Below, piece by piece: positions 1 through 10,879 of a stretch of DNA of 64,000 bases. The position numbers were made by a program, and so were the translations under genes. The notes beneath the pieces were generated by a model. It saw only the letters and a program-made list of their open reading frames with translations. It did no database searches and was not told the DNA's origin. Position 1 is the first letter of the stretch. The number at the start of each line of letters is the position of its first letter. The DNA comes from Cryptomeria japonica (lineage: Eukaryota > Streptophyta > Pinopsida > Cupressales > Cupressaceae), in assembly GCF_030272615.1 (NCBI RefSeq), contig NC_081415.1:379097392-379161391 (forward strand), written 5' to 3'.

Positions 1-34
1 TTAATTATCTTCAAACCATTTTTAGGTGTATACA
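1..34 (-). repeat. End of G1 3' LTR (partial)
   Basis: The first 34 bases match the end of the other G1 LTR at about 8916-8949 with few differences and finish with the same GGTGTATACA terminus. Only this outer end of the LTR lies in the window. Confidence 0.8.
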
Positions 35-48
35 TTTTGCCCCTCTTT
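35..48 (-). other. G1 polypurine tract
   Basis: A pyrimidine run (TTTTGCCCCTCTTT) directly abuts the LTR terminus. On the minus strand it is the purine-rich plus-strand primer expected just upstream of the 3' LTR. Confidence 0.65.
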
Positions 49-330
49 GAAGCGAGGTGTGATGAAGCATTGATTCAAAGAATAATCTCATTTTGATGAT
101 GGTATTGATTTGATAGGATGCCCCAGCTCTTGATTGCTAAATTCTGGTACAATGATGCCTCCTCGAGAGATCAATTGAGATAATTGATCTTTGGAGTATT
201 TGCGAGATTGATATCCTGATAGATTTGATTTGATTTATGTAACTATGGTTGATGAAAATGCAAGTTCTTCAATTAGCTTGATTTCTTAGATTGATAAGAT
301 TGAAAAATCTTGATTGATTAGATTTAGCCT

Positions 331-512
331 GGTTTCAGGAAGGATTTATCTTGTATAAGACAACGATGATTAAAGCGTCTAGTTTTAGGAAGGATTCATC
401 CTATATAAGACATGATTAGAACATCTGGTTTTAGGAAGGATACATCCTATCAAAGACATGAATCAGAATAAGATGGTCTAGTTTCAGGAAGGATTCATCC
501 TGTATAAGACGT
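331..512. repeat. Four-copy ~50-bp tandem repeat in G1 3' region
   Basis: Four degenerate copies start near 331, 381, 427 and 480 (spacing 46-53 bp). Each has the core GGTTTYAGGAAGGATWYATCC followed by a variant of TATAAGACATGAT. The core holds a short palindrome, AGGAT-2-ATCCT. It lies between integrase and the polypurine tract. The rest of 49-1750 shows no coding similarity. Confidence 0.7.
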
Positions 513-1749
513 GATAGGAATCAATTAGGTTTGATTGACTGATTTGATTTGATAAGTTTGATTAGATAAAGAACTGATAGTTTGTTGATATCAAGTTGCT
601 GAAATTTTTGGATATGCTGATTGTTAATTCTATTGAGAGAGATAGCATAAGATTTGGGCTAGGTCGATAATATCATGAGAGAGATGAGTCATCATTCTGA
701 TTGTGTATACACTTGTGATGATACTTTGATGATTCTTGCAATAGATTTAACCTTGGATAAAAGGAGCTTTCAGGATCCCATGCAAGAATGAAATGCAAGC
801 TAAAATGCAAATGAAATGCAATGGAGATGCAAACTATGGCTGGACCAGTCACTAGATTATTTTGCATTTTTGTCATCATTGAGATTTTGAAATATGGGAA
901 GTGAGTGCAAACATCGATGGTATAATTAAACCATGATGACCTGAGCACTTCTTTCCTGGATTTTGATATAGCAAGTTAACATAAGCATCTAGGTATAATT
1001 GAACCGAGATGACCTGAGTGTTGTTTACGTAAAACATGCAGTATTAATCATTTCAATATGCAAATCGGAAATGTCTTCAATGATATTCTAATGATCATGT
1101 CCTCAGACAAATTTTCACATATTAATGATTAATTTTCAGATAGCAGACAAGAAAAATATCATGTTTCTTCCTTGTTCCTCTAGTCAAAGACATCCTGGAG
1201 TCACACATAAATCATGATAGCGAAAAGAAATTATAGAAAAGTTGAACAATCATGTTAAAATCATTATCCAAAAGATATTATTCCACTGAAAAGTGTGTGA
1301 TGTGCTTAGATTGACTTTGTGATAGCTTGATAGTTGATAGTTTGATCTTGTGTTCAATGTTGGATGTGTCTACCTATTTGGTTAAGCTTAGAATGATCAA
1401 GAGTTTGCCCCTAGCTAGGTGTAGGATTTTTCCCCAAGCCTAGAAACAAAGTTGTGATGATATATCCAATGATCCAAACCATGGTAAGAAGCCACCTGGG
1501 ATGTCTACGTATGTATAAAGGCTTATGATGCATATGGATAGCACTGATGGAAGATGAATGAATGCAAGCAGAAAAAATGCATGAACTAATAGATGGAAGA
1601 GCCAGCCGACAAATAGCGCCTGTTTGCCAGGTTTTTGTTGTCTTTTTTTATTGCACTTTTTCTAATATTTGATTTTTTTTTCTTTTCTTTTTCTTTTTCA
1701 CTTTATAGGATTTTTCTTCTTTTTCACTGTTTTTTATTTTTTTGATTTT

Positions 1750-2850
1750 TCAGACAAAATTTCTTCAGGTGCATGCTATTGATAGGTTCATCGAGCTGAT
1801 CTTCATCTTGTGTTGATAGCCAATATGCTCCTAACCCAAATACTGTTGTGACCACAAACGGACCTAACAAGTTTGGTTCAAATTTTCCTTTCTTTTCTTG
1901 ATCTGCCTGGTTGTGTGTATTTTTCTTCAGCACTAGTTCTCCAACTTGAAAGACTCTTGGTTTGACCTTATGATTATAGCTCCTACACCTTTAGATGATC
2001 AAAGGATTTTTGTCTGTGTTCATGGATTAGTTCTAACTCTTGCAGTCTAGATACTCTTTGTTCTTCATCTAGGATGAGACCTTTTAGTGATACACATAGA
2101 GAAGGTATCTGTACTTCAATTGGCAATATGGCTTCTGATCCATATACAAGATAGAAAGGTGTGGCACCTATCGGTGTATGGATACTGGTGTGGTAAGCCC
2201 AGAGAGTAGGGTTTAGTTGAATATTCCAATCTTTCCCAGCATCGTTCACCGTCTTTTTGAGGATTTTCAAAATAGTTTTGTTTCTACCTGTCCATTACCC
2301 TATGGATAATATGGTGTGGAGAATTTGTGGTGGATTTTGAATTTATCACATAGCTCTTGTACATCTTGATTTTTGAATGGTCACCCATTATCAGTGATAA
2401 TGGTCATTGGTATTCCATAGCGACAGATGATGTAATTCAAGATAAATGCAGCAATTTGTTTTCCTATGATGTTGATAAGAGGTATTGCCTCAATCTATTT
2501 TGTGAAATATTCTGTAGTGATAAGGATGAATTTGTGTCCATTAGATGAAGAAGGATTTATCTTTCCTACTAGATCAAGTCCCCATTGACAAAAAGGCCAA
2601 GATGTTGCTAAAGCATGTAGTTCTTGTGCTATTGCATGAATCAAGTTCCCATGGATTTGACATTGTTTGCATGTTCTTGCTATCTTAAAAGAATCTCATT
2701 CCATAGTCGGCCAATAGTAGCCCAAGCGTATGAGTTTTTTCGAAAGGGTAAGACCACTTGAATGAGTGCCACAAATGCCATTATGGACTTCATGTAAAGC
2801 CTTCTCAGATTCTTCTTGTTTGAGACATCTTAAGAGAGTACTGTCTAGAC
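1750..2850 (-). pseudogene. G1 integrase, degenerate, with GPY/F C-terminal module
   Basis: Broken gypsy integrase read right to left. A zinc-finger remnant (GYYWPTM...CKQCQIHG) lies near 2640-2740. The DDE core is visible as WGLDL near 2575, ITDNG near 2390 and a GNGQVE segment near 2300, so all three catalytic acids can be seen. The 1983-2270 frame carries WNIQLNPTLWAY and GATPFYLVYGSEAILPIE, the usual end of the gypsy core. A C-terminal module follows at 1724-1933 with LGPFVVTTVFGLGAYWL and the family-typical ending MHLKKF. Several in-frame stops sit where arginine or glutamine codons are expected (for example after ITDNG and before GNGQVE), which fits C-to-T decay. It would join element cDNA to the chromosome, but it cannot be functional here. 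Confidence 0.85.
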
Positions 2851-3069
2851 CTCGTTTAAACAGGGTATCCACGACGAGAGTATAATGAGAGGATTGGTGA
2901 ATAAAGTTTCTCTTTTGATTCTTGATAAGTCAGGAGGTAAGATATTATCTTTCAGGTATGTGTAAGTTTGGCCATAGTGGGAGGAATCATGTCCAATAAG
3001 TTGATAGATGGTTTGGGAATTAGGACAATTAAAGGTGGGATGAAACAACTCTTCAACCAGGAATTCATA

Positions 3070-3490
3070 GCGTTGTTGATTTTCCTATGTCAGCAATAGA
3101 GAAGCAAGTGTAGCCATGGAATCTGCTGCTTTGTTGTCATTTCTTGGAATCTATTCAAAAGTTATTTCTACAAAGTACTTCTTGAAATCATCCACTATCT
3201 TTTTATAAGGCATGAGTTTGTCATCTTTTGTTTGATAGTCATCATTGATTTGATTGATGATGAGCTGAGAGTCTCCAAAGACCTTAAGTTGTTTAATGTT
3301 CCATTCTATAGCCATTTCGATATCGGTTACCAATTCTTCATACTCTGCTATATTGTTTGTACATGGAAAGCTTAATTTGTATTCTTTCGGGATTGTATGC
3401 CCTTATGGTGTGATGAATAGAATGCCTGCTCCTGATCCATGTTGTGTTCCTTTATTGATGTCTGCTCCTGGATTGATATTTGGGTGATGT
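3070..3490 (-). pseudogene. G1 RNase H domain, degenerate
   Basis: The best frame (3151-3333) reads EWNIKQLKVFGDSQLIINQI, with NNIAEYEELV just upstream and NDNKAADSMATLA just downstream. These match the E, GDS and C-terminal D blocks of plant gypsy RNase H. The N-terminal strand with the first aspartate is diverged. A stop separates the last block from the rest. Upstream (higher coordinates) should be the reverse transcriptase palm and thumb, but the linker ORF ends at 3532 and no RT motif lies between. Confidence 0.8.
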
Positions 3491-3531
3491 ATTGTAAGAT
3501 ATGGATTGAACCCTAAAATATTTGTATATGA

Positions 3532-4464
3532 CTAGGTAAAATTGGTTTTCCATCTTTTTAATGGTTTCAAGTATTTTTGCCTTGCTGGTTCTGATAGAGA
3601 AGTTGTTGGATGTAGATCAATTGTTCCAATGATAGTTCCCTTTGCTGGTGCTATTATGATAGATAACTTCTCTTGATAACATTGAGGTAAAGTGTCAAAT
3701 CTCCCATCTTTCAATGCCTCGAGGAGGTTTTCACCATTAGATGCGTCCTTTATTTTTACTTTTTCTCGGTCCAATGTTGCCAATAAATGGTTTTTAGCAT
3801 TAGACCTGATATTGTTTTCCTTATTTTCACTTTTGCGAGTAGGAGATTTGGCACCCACTTGACTAGAAGATGCGTTGCTGAAATTCCTGGTGAGAGTTGT
3901 TACGGGTTCGATTTCATCAAGATATAAGGATATGGCATGGTCATTAGGTAAGGTATCAATGCCAGTATGTCATTCATTTTCCCAGTCCATAGGTTCAAGA
4001 TAGCTTAAGGATAAAGGATCTTCAGGTTGAATTGCTTCAAAGATATTAGGGGTCATGATAGAGATGTCAAGGCTTTCAGTATGTATTTCCATGTCTAGAA
4101 TGATACTCCCATCAGAATGACCTCATATAAGAAAATCCTGATCGTCCTCGGTTAAGTCCATGTTAGTTGAATGTGAATTTGATTCAAGTAGGCTAGTTCT
4201 TAATGTTTATTCTGCATACGTGTGAACTATATCAACTTCTATATCTGCTTCTTCATCCCTCTCAATTTGAAGTTGCTCTTGTATGTTTTTCCATGATAGC
4301 AAATATTCTCTATTCCCTCGATCTTTTAGCTGTATTTGTTTTTCCATGTTCGACAAAATTGATTCAAATGATTGTTCCTTGGATTGTGTGCTTGAAGGTG
4401 CTACCTCTCTGTTATGTGGGATAATGACCTCTTGGGTTGATTTTAGATTACTACAACACTGCAA
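3532..4464 (-). pseudogene. G1 linker region between protease and RNase H
   Basis: Two open stretches (4207-4464, 85 codons; 3532-3858, 108 codons) without recognisable catalytic motifs. The first is acidic and Gln-rich. The second begins MGAKSPTRKSENKENN and ends in a stretch with PQCYQEKL and IGTIDLHPTT. A related stretch (LGAKNKIHKSKN) occurs on the minus strand at 25563-25871, which links this family to element H. It occupies the place where the reverse transcriptase would be expected. Confidence 0.55.
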
Positions 4465-4491
4465 TTGATTTGATTCTACTGATATTGTGAT

Positions 4492-5286
4492 TTACTGTCC
4501 ATTGTAAGGAAATTTTAAGCACTGATGACCTGTTGATGTAATAGCTTGTATATCCTGAATCCATGGTCTCCCCAAGAGTATATTATATGGTAGGTCCAAG
4601 TCTAGAACTTGGCATGTTGTTTCTTTTTTCAAGGGTCCCACTCTAATAGGTAATATCACAATTCCCTTGGAGTAATGTTCTTCTTCACCAAATGCTTTGA
4701 TTTTTATCCTTTTCTGGGGATCAGTTGCATCTTCTGAATGGCCTAGAGTACGAACAAGATTCATAGAGCAAATATTCAAGCTAGCTCCCCCATCTATCAG
4801 GACACATTTAGCAAGCATTCTATGAATGAGGACTTCAATTTGCAAGGAAATGTTATGGGGATTCTGCAATGAATTAATGCTTGGATATGAAGGAGATGAG
4901 CTTTGAATAGGATCCTCTGAAATAGGTTTGATGGAAATTATGGATATCCCTTGGGGAACTTCATCTTTGGATGTACTCTTTGCTGACGATGTTATGGAAG
5001 ATTCTTGCAAGCTTTCAGGAGGTGTAGGAATAGATTCCTTTGGAGAGTCAATTTTCTTATGGATGGATGGACCATTGTTAGACATGGGTGCATGATTTTG
5101 ATCTTCTTTAGCCAAATCCTTTAGGGATCTCTTTAAGAGGTGCATAAAAGAACCACCTTTCTTTTGAGATGTATTTGAATCCTTGTGAGGTTTTAACATA
5201 GTTGGATTTTGATTTTGAACTTGTTTTATTTCTCTAATATGTTGGTTTGTCATGTTTTCTTCTTGTGTTTTGCTTTGGTATATCAC
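4492..5286 (-). pseudogene. G1 aspartic protease-like ORF
   Basis: Open frame of 264 codons. Residues 1-145 are polar and Ser/Pro-rich with no fold I recognise. Residues 148-260 are a retropepsin-like domain: LIHRMLAKCVLIDGGASLNIC, then a long strand region, then YNILLGRPWIQDI, which matches the ILGRPW flap/helix block of gypsy proteases. The catalytic triplet reads DGG rather than DSG/DTG, a variant frequent in plant gypsy copies. The enzyme would cleave Gag-Pol inside the particle. It is free-standing here because gag is missing upstream and RT downstream. Confidence 0.75.
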
Positions 5287-5399
5287 GTTGATATGTTTTT
5301 AGCTATTTCCAATGTTTCAACAATCTTATGTCTTTGTGCTATAATCAAAATGGGCATTGTGTTTGATATTGTGCTAGGATTTGATTGTCCAAAAGGTTG

Positions 5400-7864
5400 T
5401 TTTGAGTAAGTGATCAATAGTCAATTTCAAGGCAATAGAGTGATATGACACTAAAAGAGAATTCAAGTGTTTAAAAGTTTGCAAGTTTTTCGATCTTCGG
5501 TTTAGGAGTGCAATGGTGATGATTTGATAAGAACAAAGTCCAGTAGGAATGATATATCCTACAATGTGGGAGAAAGTTATCCTGACCAAATGTTTTAGTT
5601 TCGTGATAAAGGATGATTGATCCTGATGAGAAACTATGTTTGAGTGATCAGTTTATCAAAGAGGGTGATAATGCACTTTGAGATGTTTAGATTTTGAACT
5701 TGTTGGGGGTGAGCACTTGAAAATCTTGAGGTGTTTATTTTCTAGAGTCTGATTTTGATGGGTGATAACTTGACCAAGCAAACCAAGCGGGCAAGCTAAG
5801 CACAGATTGATAGATAACAGGTGTTTATGCTTACTGCAAATTGATCGGGCATAAATGATAAATCTAAAACAGGTATGCAGGACACAACTCTAGATTGACA
5901 AATGCAGAGTTTTGTACGACATAAGATTCATCTTAGGATGACACAAGATACAGAGTTATACGACAGAACAAATTTTTTCATGTAAAAAGTAGAGGCTCGT
6001 ATGACACACTTTTATGAACCATACAACAAAACATATGACTCGTACGACACAAGATAGCAGATAGTACAAAAAATGATTTTATGCAAGTTAACTCATCAGA
6101 CAGAGATTATGACTCATGCTACAGAGAATTAAAGCTCGTACGACAGGTTGTAGAGAGTGATAAAAAGTGTTTGTTTTGCTGATTTTGATCTTTGAATTCT
6201 GATGATGTTTTGTTGATGTTTTCTAGTTTTTAGGTGTCTGATTTTCTCATTTAGGGATGAATACATAGCAAACACATGATGTGATAAATGACTCCAATCA
6301 AGCTAAACCCTAAGGAAGTTGGCTAAGAATGAAAAACTTTGCTTGCTGACTTAGGTACACACTCAATAGCTAATCAGAATACGGCCGCTGAGTCTCGCGC
6401 AATGGATTCTCAACGTCGTATTATCTCACTCCAAACGCTAATGGGGGCACGATATGGCAAGTGTCCTGGGAGAGTTAATATCTCTCTTGCACAAAGATTA
6501 TCACCCTTTCAGAGGTGAATCGGGTAGATTCTATTTTAACCGGTACTAGTAAGGGATCTGTTCGACGCGTTGAGGTATAAACTCAATTAAGAGGTCTCCT
6601 AGCCTTGAAAACCAAGGTTTGATATACCCGAAGGTACAGAGGAGAGCTATTTCCGAGCACTGTCGTTGCTCTGATTTTCATCAAAAACACATTTATTTTA
6701 TAGTGGGTTGGATTACTTGGCGTTAGCCATTCCCACTTAGGTCGTTCCCCTCTCATCAGCCTTAAGGGCTAAGAGTTAATAACTTCTTGAGAGGGAAGGC
6801 CTACTAAAGAAATGCACTAATGAAAGCAAAAGATGAGTCTAGCTTTCTGATCACCTAATAAAGGTGAGAGCATACTCGCCTATCATCACCAGCACATAAG
6901 ACATAGTTGTTCATTTCTTTAAGCCCAAATTGAAGTGTGCCTAAAAATCTTAAAGAATACACAAAGTTTTTGTTGAATCCTTAGGCAACCTGCAAAATAA
7001 ATCCATTAGTAGTCATGATTGTGTTTTTAATTTGTCTTTGACAAGCATATCTTTGTCAATCATCCTACAGAAAAGAGTTAGGCTACCAAAAATCTCATAG
7101 ACAGAACAAGATTAGCATTAGTGATCCGAACTATGAAATTTTCAAAAAAAAAATCTATATGAAATTTTATCCTAACTTCAAATAGGCATAACTTTCTGCT
7201 CAGGACTCGAAATTATGATCCATTTAAGTCATTGGAAAGGTCTCCAAGAGTTGTAGATGAGATTTTGAAACAATAGTCCTAGCACTTTCAAAGGCTAAAA
7301 ATGACCAGAAGGCCTTCAAAAATGCAAATTACCAACGTATAGACAAACTTGAAAATTCTAGCCTGCAGTTTATCAAAAAAAATCACAGATGCAGAAACTC
7401 GTACGACATGATTTATCAGTTAGTACGACACAAATTTATATTTCGCACAGGAATAAAAGTAGACTTGTACGACATAAGATTTTGAAGCTAGAAATTCATA
7501 AGAAATAGAATTAGATACAGTATGACAGTGCAAGTCAGCTCATACGACACATGATTTACTAGCAAATGAACTCGTACGACATTAGATTTTGAAGCCATAA
7601 ATTCATATGACATAGAATTAGATATAGTACGACAGTACAAATCAGCTCGTACGACACATGATTTACTAGCAAATGAACTCATATGACATAAATTTATACC
7701 TCATATGACAAGGAAAATGGGCTCGTACGAGTCAGGATGAAGTGTCGTCCTAGGCTGAAAGGGAGTTCGTACGAGTTGAAAAGGCAACTCGTATGAATAT
7801 TTGAACCAGACCTAGATAGAGATGAAGTTTACTGAAGATTAAGAGGCCAAAAATGATGATTTCT
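5400..7864 (-). other. G1 untranslated leader; gag not found
   Basis: Between the protease ORF and the primer site there is about 2.4 kb without significant coding potential, where gag should be. It carries many copies of CTCGTACGAC-like motifs (5915-6150 and 7388-7740). A block near 6700-6760 (AGTGGGTTGGATTACTTGGC) resembles 12170-12230 in the G2 leader, so the two elements share leader ancestry. I see no promoter or gene otherwise. Confidence 0.6.
7467..7680. repeat. Two 107-bp tandem units in G1 leader
   Basis: Unit 1 starts at 7467 and unit 2 at 7574. A third start is visible at exactly +107 (7681) before the sequence drifts. Units share GTACGACATAAGATTTTGAAG, GAATTAGATA, CAGCTCRTACGACACATG and ATTTACTAGCAAATGAACTC. 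Each unit contains two to three GTACGAC motifs. Confidence 0.85.
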
Positions 7865-7882
7865 GCCCCACGGTGGGTGACA
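7865..7882 (-). other. G1 primer-binding site (tRNA-Lys type)
   Basis: GCCCCACGGTGGGTGACA, three bases from the LTR. It is nearly identical to the 3' end of plant tRNA-Lys (…GCCCCACGGTGGGCGCCA), with two differences. Minus-strand DNA synthesis would start here. Confidence 0.75.
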
Positions 7883-7885
7883 AAA

Positions 7886-8949
7886 TGTCGTGCTCTATGA
7901 AGTGTACCTATATCTGCAAACACAATACACTCAATAAATCATTACAAGCATGGTTAGAAGATTTAAATCAAAGAAAGACAAAACCATAGCTAATCGACTT
8001 ATTTCCTCCTACTAAATGCGAGTATGAAAAATGCTCTCAGATCTGATTATGCATATTCCAGTGACTTGACTACACTTAGATGGAGGATTTGAAAAATGAA
8101 AATGCACGATCTTAGCAAGAATAGCATGATTAAGCTATATGAATGATTGATCTAGCATGATTAAGCTAAGATTTAAGCTAAAATTGAGCATGATAACATT
8201 GCTAAAACTGATACTATAAGCTAGATGCCTATAATAACAATGCATAAGATGAGAATGAGATGGGATCAAATGATATGCAAAAATGATATGAAATTTGGAC
8301 ATGAAATTGGGACCCTTTGAGCTCCAAAATGAGGTCTATTTATAGGATTTCCCAAGGCTAGGGGTGAGGTGGCAAGAATCAATGGTCAAGATTGATCTGA
8401 AGATATCAATGGTTAAACTAGGGGAGGATGGCAAAGGGGGTTAGATTCAATGGAACATCTGTCATCTCTATTGTAACAAGTGTCAAGAGGCTTCTAGAAG
8501 AGGTTAGATGAAAGGGAACACTTAATGACAAGTGTCACAAAGGTTCTAGAAGATGTTGGATGAAAGGGAACATGGTGGTAGGTAGAATGGGTTAGGTTTA
8601 GGAATGGTTAGGTTTAGGAGTGGTAGAAGTTAGGAGAATTTGAATTTAAAAATTCAAATATTGAAAAAGGCTAATTAATTTCAACAACTCATGGATTTGA
8701 TTTGTTTTAATTAATTAATGATTCTAGAAGAATGATTTTAATGGATGGAGAATTAATTAATTTGCATTAATTAATTAAAGGAGTGAAATGAAATGAACCT
8801 ATTAAATAAATCCTTAGATTTATTAATAAGTAGATGAAAGGGGGAATTTAATCAAATTGCTTAGTGAATTCAATTAAATTGGGAAGGGGGATTAATTAAA
8901 TAATTGCTTATTTAATTAATTATCTTAAGACCATTTTTAGGTGTATACA
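7886..8949 (-). repeat. G1 5' LTR, 1064 bp
   Basis: Begins TGTCGTGCTC and ends GGTGTATACA in plus-strand reading (TG...CA). It is bounded by the primer site on one side, and its other end is repeated at 1-34. The outer 250 bp are AT-rich with many TTAATTAA runs. A stretch at 8360-8620 carries a loosely repeated 'ACAAGTGTCA...CTTCTAGAAG' motif. Confidence 0.85.
8337..8344 (-). promoter_or_regulatory. Putative TATA box of G1 LTR
   Basis: TATAAATA on the minus strand, about 600 bp inside the LTR from its U3 end, placed as expected to start RNA toward the primer site. Predicted from sequence only. Confidence 0.4.
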
Positions 8950-9888
8950 AGGGGCTATAAGGTATCCCACCATGTTTTGGAACTGATCTATATCCAAGTC
9001 TCTTGACACTGTTGTTTCCACTAAAGCTTTTTCCAAAATTTCCTTATGCATAGGTAAAACTTTGAGAAGTTCCATAATTGATATTTGAGCGGGTATTATT
9101 TTTAATTGCTCTACTAAATTGTATTGTTGTGAAGTGGATGTTGGGTCTTTTGTTATACTTGGAAAGGTAACCTTTTCTTTGCTTCTCATAATAACATTGA
9201 TTGGATCTGAAGGTAGATTATCTTTAATGATGATAACATTTACCACATCATCATATGTATAAGTAGAGTTCACTTTGGCTTTTCCTTTGTCATCTTTTAA
9301 TTGGGATGGTTCACCTTTGTCATAATTTGGAAGCAGAGTTTTGAAAGCTAGGTGTGATTCATTTTTATTTTGGCTATCCACTGTGATAGTTCCATTATCG
9401 ATTAGATCTTGGATAAGGTGTTTCAATCTTTGACAATCATTTGTTTGGTGTCTTTTATTCCGATAGTAATTGCAAAAATGATTGTCATTCCACCAATTTG
9501 GCTTGACTGGTGATTCATAACTTCTTGCTTCTAGTAAAACAATCAATTTCTTATCAAGAAGAGTTTTTAAAGATGATTCCAATGGTTCTCCAATGTTTTT
9601 GAATTTCCTCCGAGGATTGGAGATGAAGGACTTGGTCTTATTGTCTTCTTGATTGTTATTGCTTGGGACTTAACTTGATAGATTAAAAATTGGTTGTTGT
9701 TGTTTTGTAGCACTATTATTGTCATTTCCTCCATTGCTGGCATTCCTATTCTTTGACCAGAACTTGGGTTTGTCATTGTTGTTGTTGTAGGAATTATTGT
9801 AAAGTTTTATCTCTCCTTTCTTTACCATCGTATTCTCTATTTTCAGACCATTCTCAATCATCTTGGCAAAGGAGGGAGGACATTGCAT
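8950..9888 (-). pseudogene. G2 gag C-terminal part with zinc knuckle-like motif
   Basis: The frame at 8920-9582, whose last codons already run into the G1 LTR, carries PVKPNWWNDNHFCNYYRN, then HQTNDCQRLKHLIQDLIDNG. This is the degenerate CxxYH-type knuckle followed by the 'LKxxIxDLI' helix common in plant gypsy Gag. An Asn-rich linker precedes it (9670-9888, NNSYNNNNDKPKFWSKNRN). Downstream residues (IDQFQNMVGYLIAP) are the last before the G1 junction. Frames change near 9570 and 9670, so it is broken. The homologous knuckle of H lies at 60625-60730. Confidence 0.8.
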
Positions 9889-10059
9889 TCTTAGTCAATA
9901 ACTCATTTCACTGATAAGATTATCAATGAATATGTCCATTTTTCTTAATCAAGCACATCTCTTGGATACCTATTAAACATGTGTTTCCATCATTGTAAGA
10001 AGATCATAAAAGATTCACCATTCTTTTGTTTAACATTGCATAAATCTAGCATTGTTATC

Positions 10060-10873
10060 TCATTCCTTATATTGTAGGAGTTGTGAAATAAATCTATTCA
10101 CGAGTTCTTCAAAAGATTTGATTCCGGATGGTAATCTTGAAAACCACTCCATTGATTGTCCATTTAAACTCCTAGGAAAAAGACACATCAGGTAAGTTTC
10201 ATCATGGGCAAATTCCATACTCATAGTACAAAACTCCCTAATGTGATCTTGAGGATCAAATTTTCCATCATATTTGTCATATTTAGGGATCTTGCAATGT
10301 TGTGGAAATGGTACCATATTCAAATTTTTATCGAAAGGATATGGGCATATCTTCCAATGAATACTTCTTGGAGCTTGTTCCATTTTGTGTATCTTGCATC
10401 TATTGTTGTAGAGTTTGCATTTGTTGAGTAAGGTTTAACAACAAATTATCCATATAATTTCTCTTTATTTCTTCGTAAGTTCTTTTATCACTACGCTCTT
10501 TTCTTGTATCATCATGTTCTTTCCTCATCTCTTCATGACCTTCTTTGTTTAGATCTTCATTGTTTGAATCATCTGTGTTTTGGTTGTTATTTGTCTCCAC
10601 ATCTTGTTTTAAGTTTTCTATGTTAAACTCTTGTGGCAATTCAGCTCCAGATTTTGCCAACATCAAGAGATATTTCTCTTTTTGTTTTGCCAACAATTTT
10701 TCCATTAGCCTATCAAATTTTAAATCTTTCTCAGGGTCTCTAATGGTGCTATTGACTGCTTCTTCGTCAACAATAGTATACCCAAAAGTTTGGAATATAG
10801 GATTATCTTCTTCCTCCATTTGTTTTTGTTGTTTTCTAAGTTGTTCATATTGAGCTCTAGTCCAAATTGGCAT
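10060..10873 (-). pseudogene. G2 gag N-terminal and capsid part
   Basis: Starts at the ATG at 10873 (MPIWTRAQYEQLRKQQKQ), a typical start of plant gypsy Gag, and runs 157 codons through a charged, Asn/Glu-rich coiled-coil region to a TAG after LQQ. A frame change near 10385 leads into the capsid-like core (10060-10383): WKICPYPFDKNLNMVPFPQHCKIPKYDKYDGKFDPQDHIREF and the retrotrans_gag block SLNGQSMEWFSRLPSGIKSFEELVNRFI. The core would build the particle shell. One stop and one frameshift inactivate it. 9889-10059 is Gag-like but full of stops. Confidence 0.85.
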
Positions 10874-10879
10874 GTTATT

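Larger units (their letters stand above)
1..8949 (-). mobile_element. Ty3/gypsy LTR retrotransposon G1 (left LTR cut by window edge)
   Basis: Minus-strand gypsy element. From right to left it has a 5' LTR (7886-8949), a tRNA-Lys-type primer site, a long untranslated leader, a protease-like ORF, a linker, RNase H, integrase with GPY/F tail, a polypurine tract and the last 34 bases of the 3' LTR. The order PR-RNase H-INT is that of Ty3/gypsy. No gag and no reverse transcriptase can be found: the leader runs straight into the protease ORF, and the linker runs straight into RNase H. The coding parts hold stops and frameshifts, so the copy is dead. The left target duplication lies outside the window; bases 8950-8954 (AGGGG) would be the right one. 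It interrupts gag-pol of G2 in the same orientation. Confidence 0.85.

Noticed and set aside
673..948. Minus-strand 91-codon ORF near the G1 3' end
   Set aside because: Composition looks like random open frame in the non-coding 3' region; no family resemblance.
7467..7680. CRISPR-like array
   Set aside because: The 107-bp units are contiguous without spacers, lie in a plant retrotransposon leader, and have no cas genes nearby.
7865..7882. tRNA-Lys gene (also 12954-12971)
   Set aside because: Only the last 18 bases of a tRNA match, next to an LTR. These are primer-binding sites.
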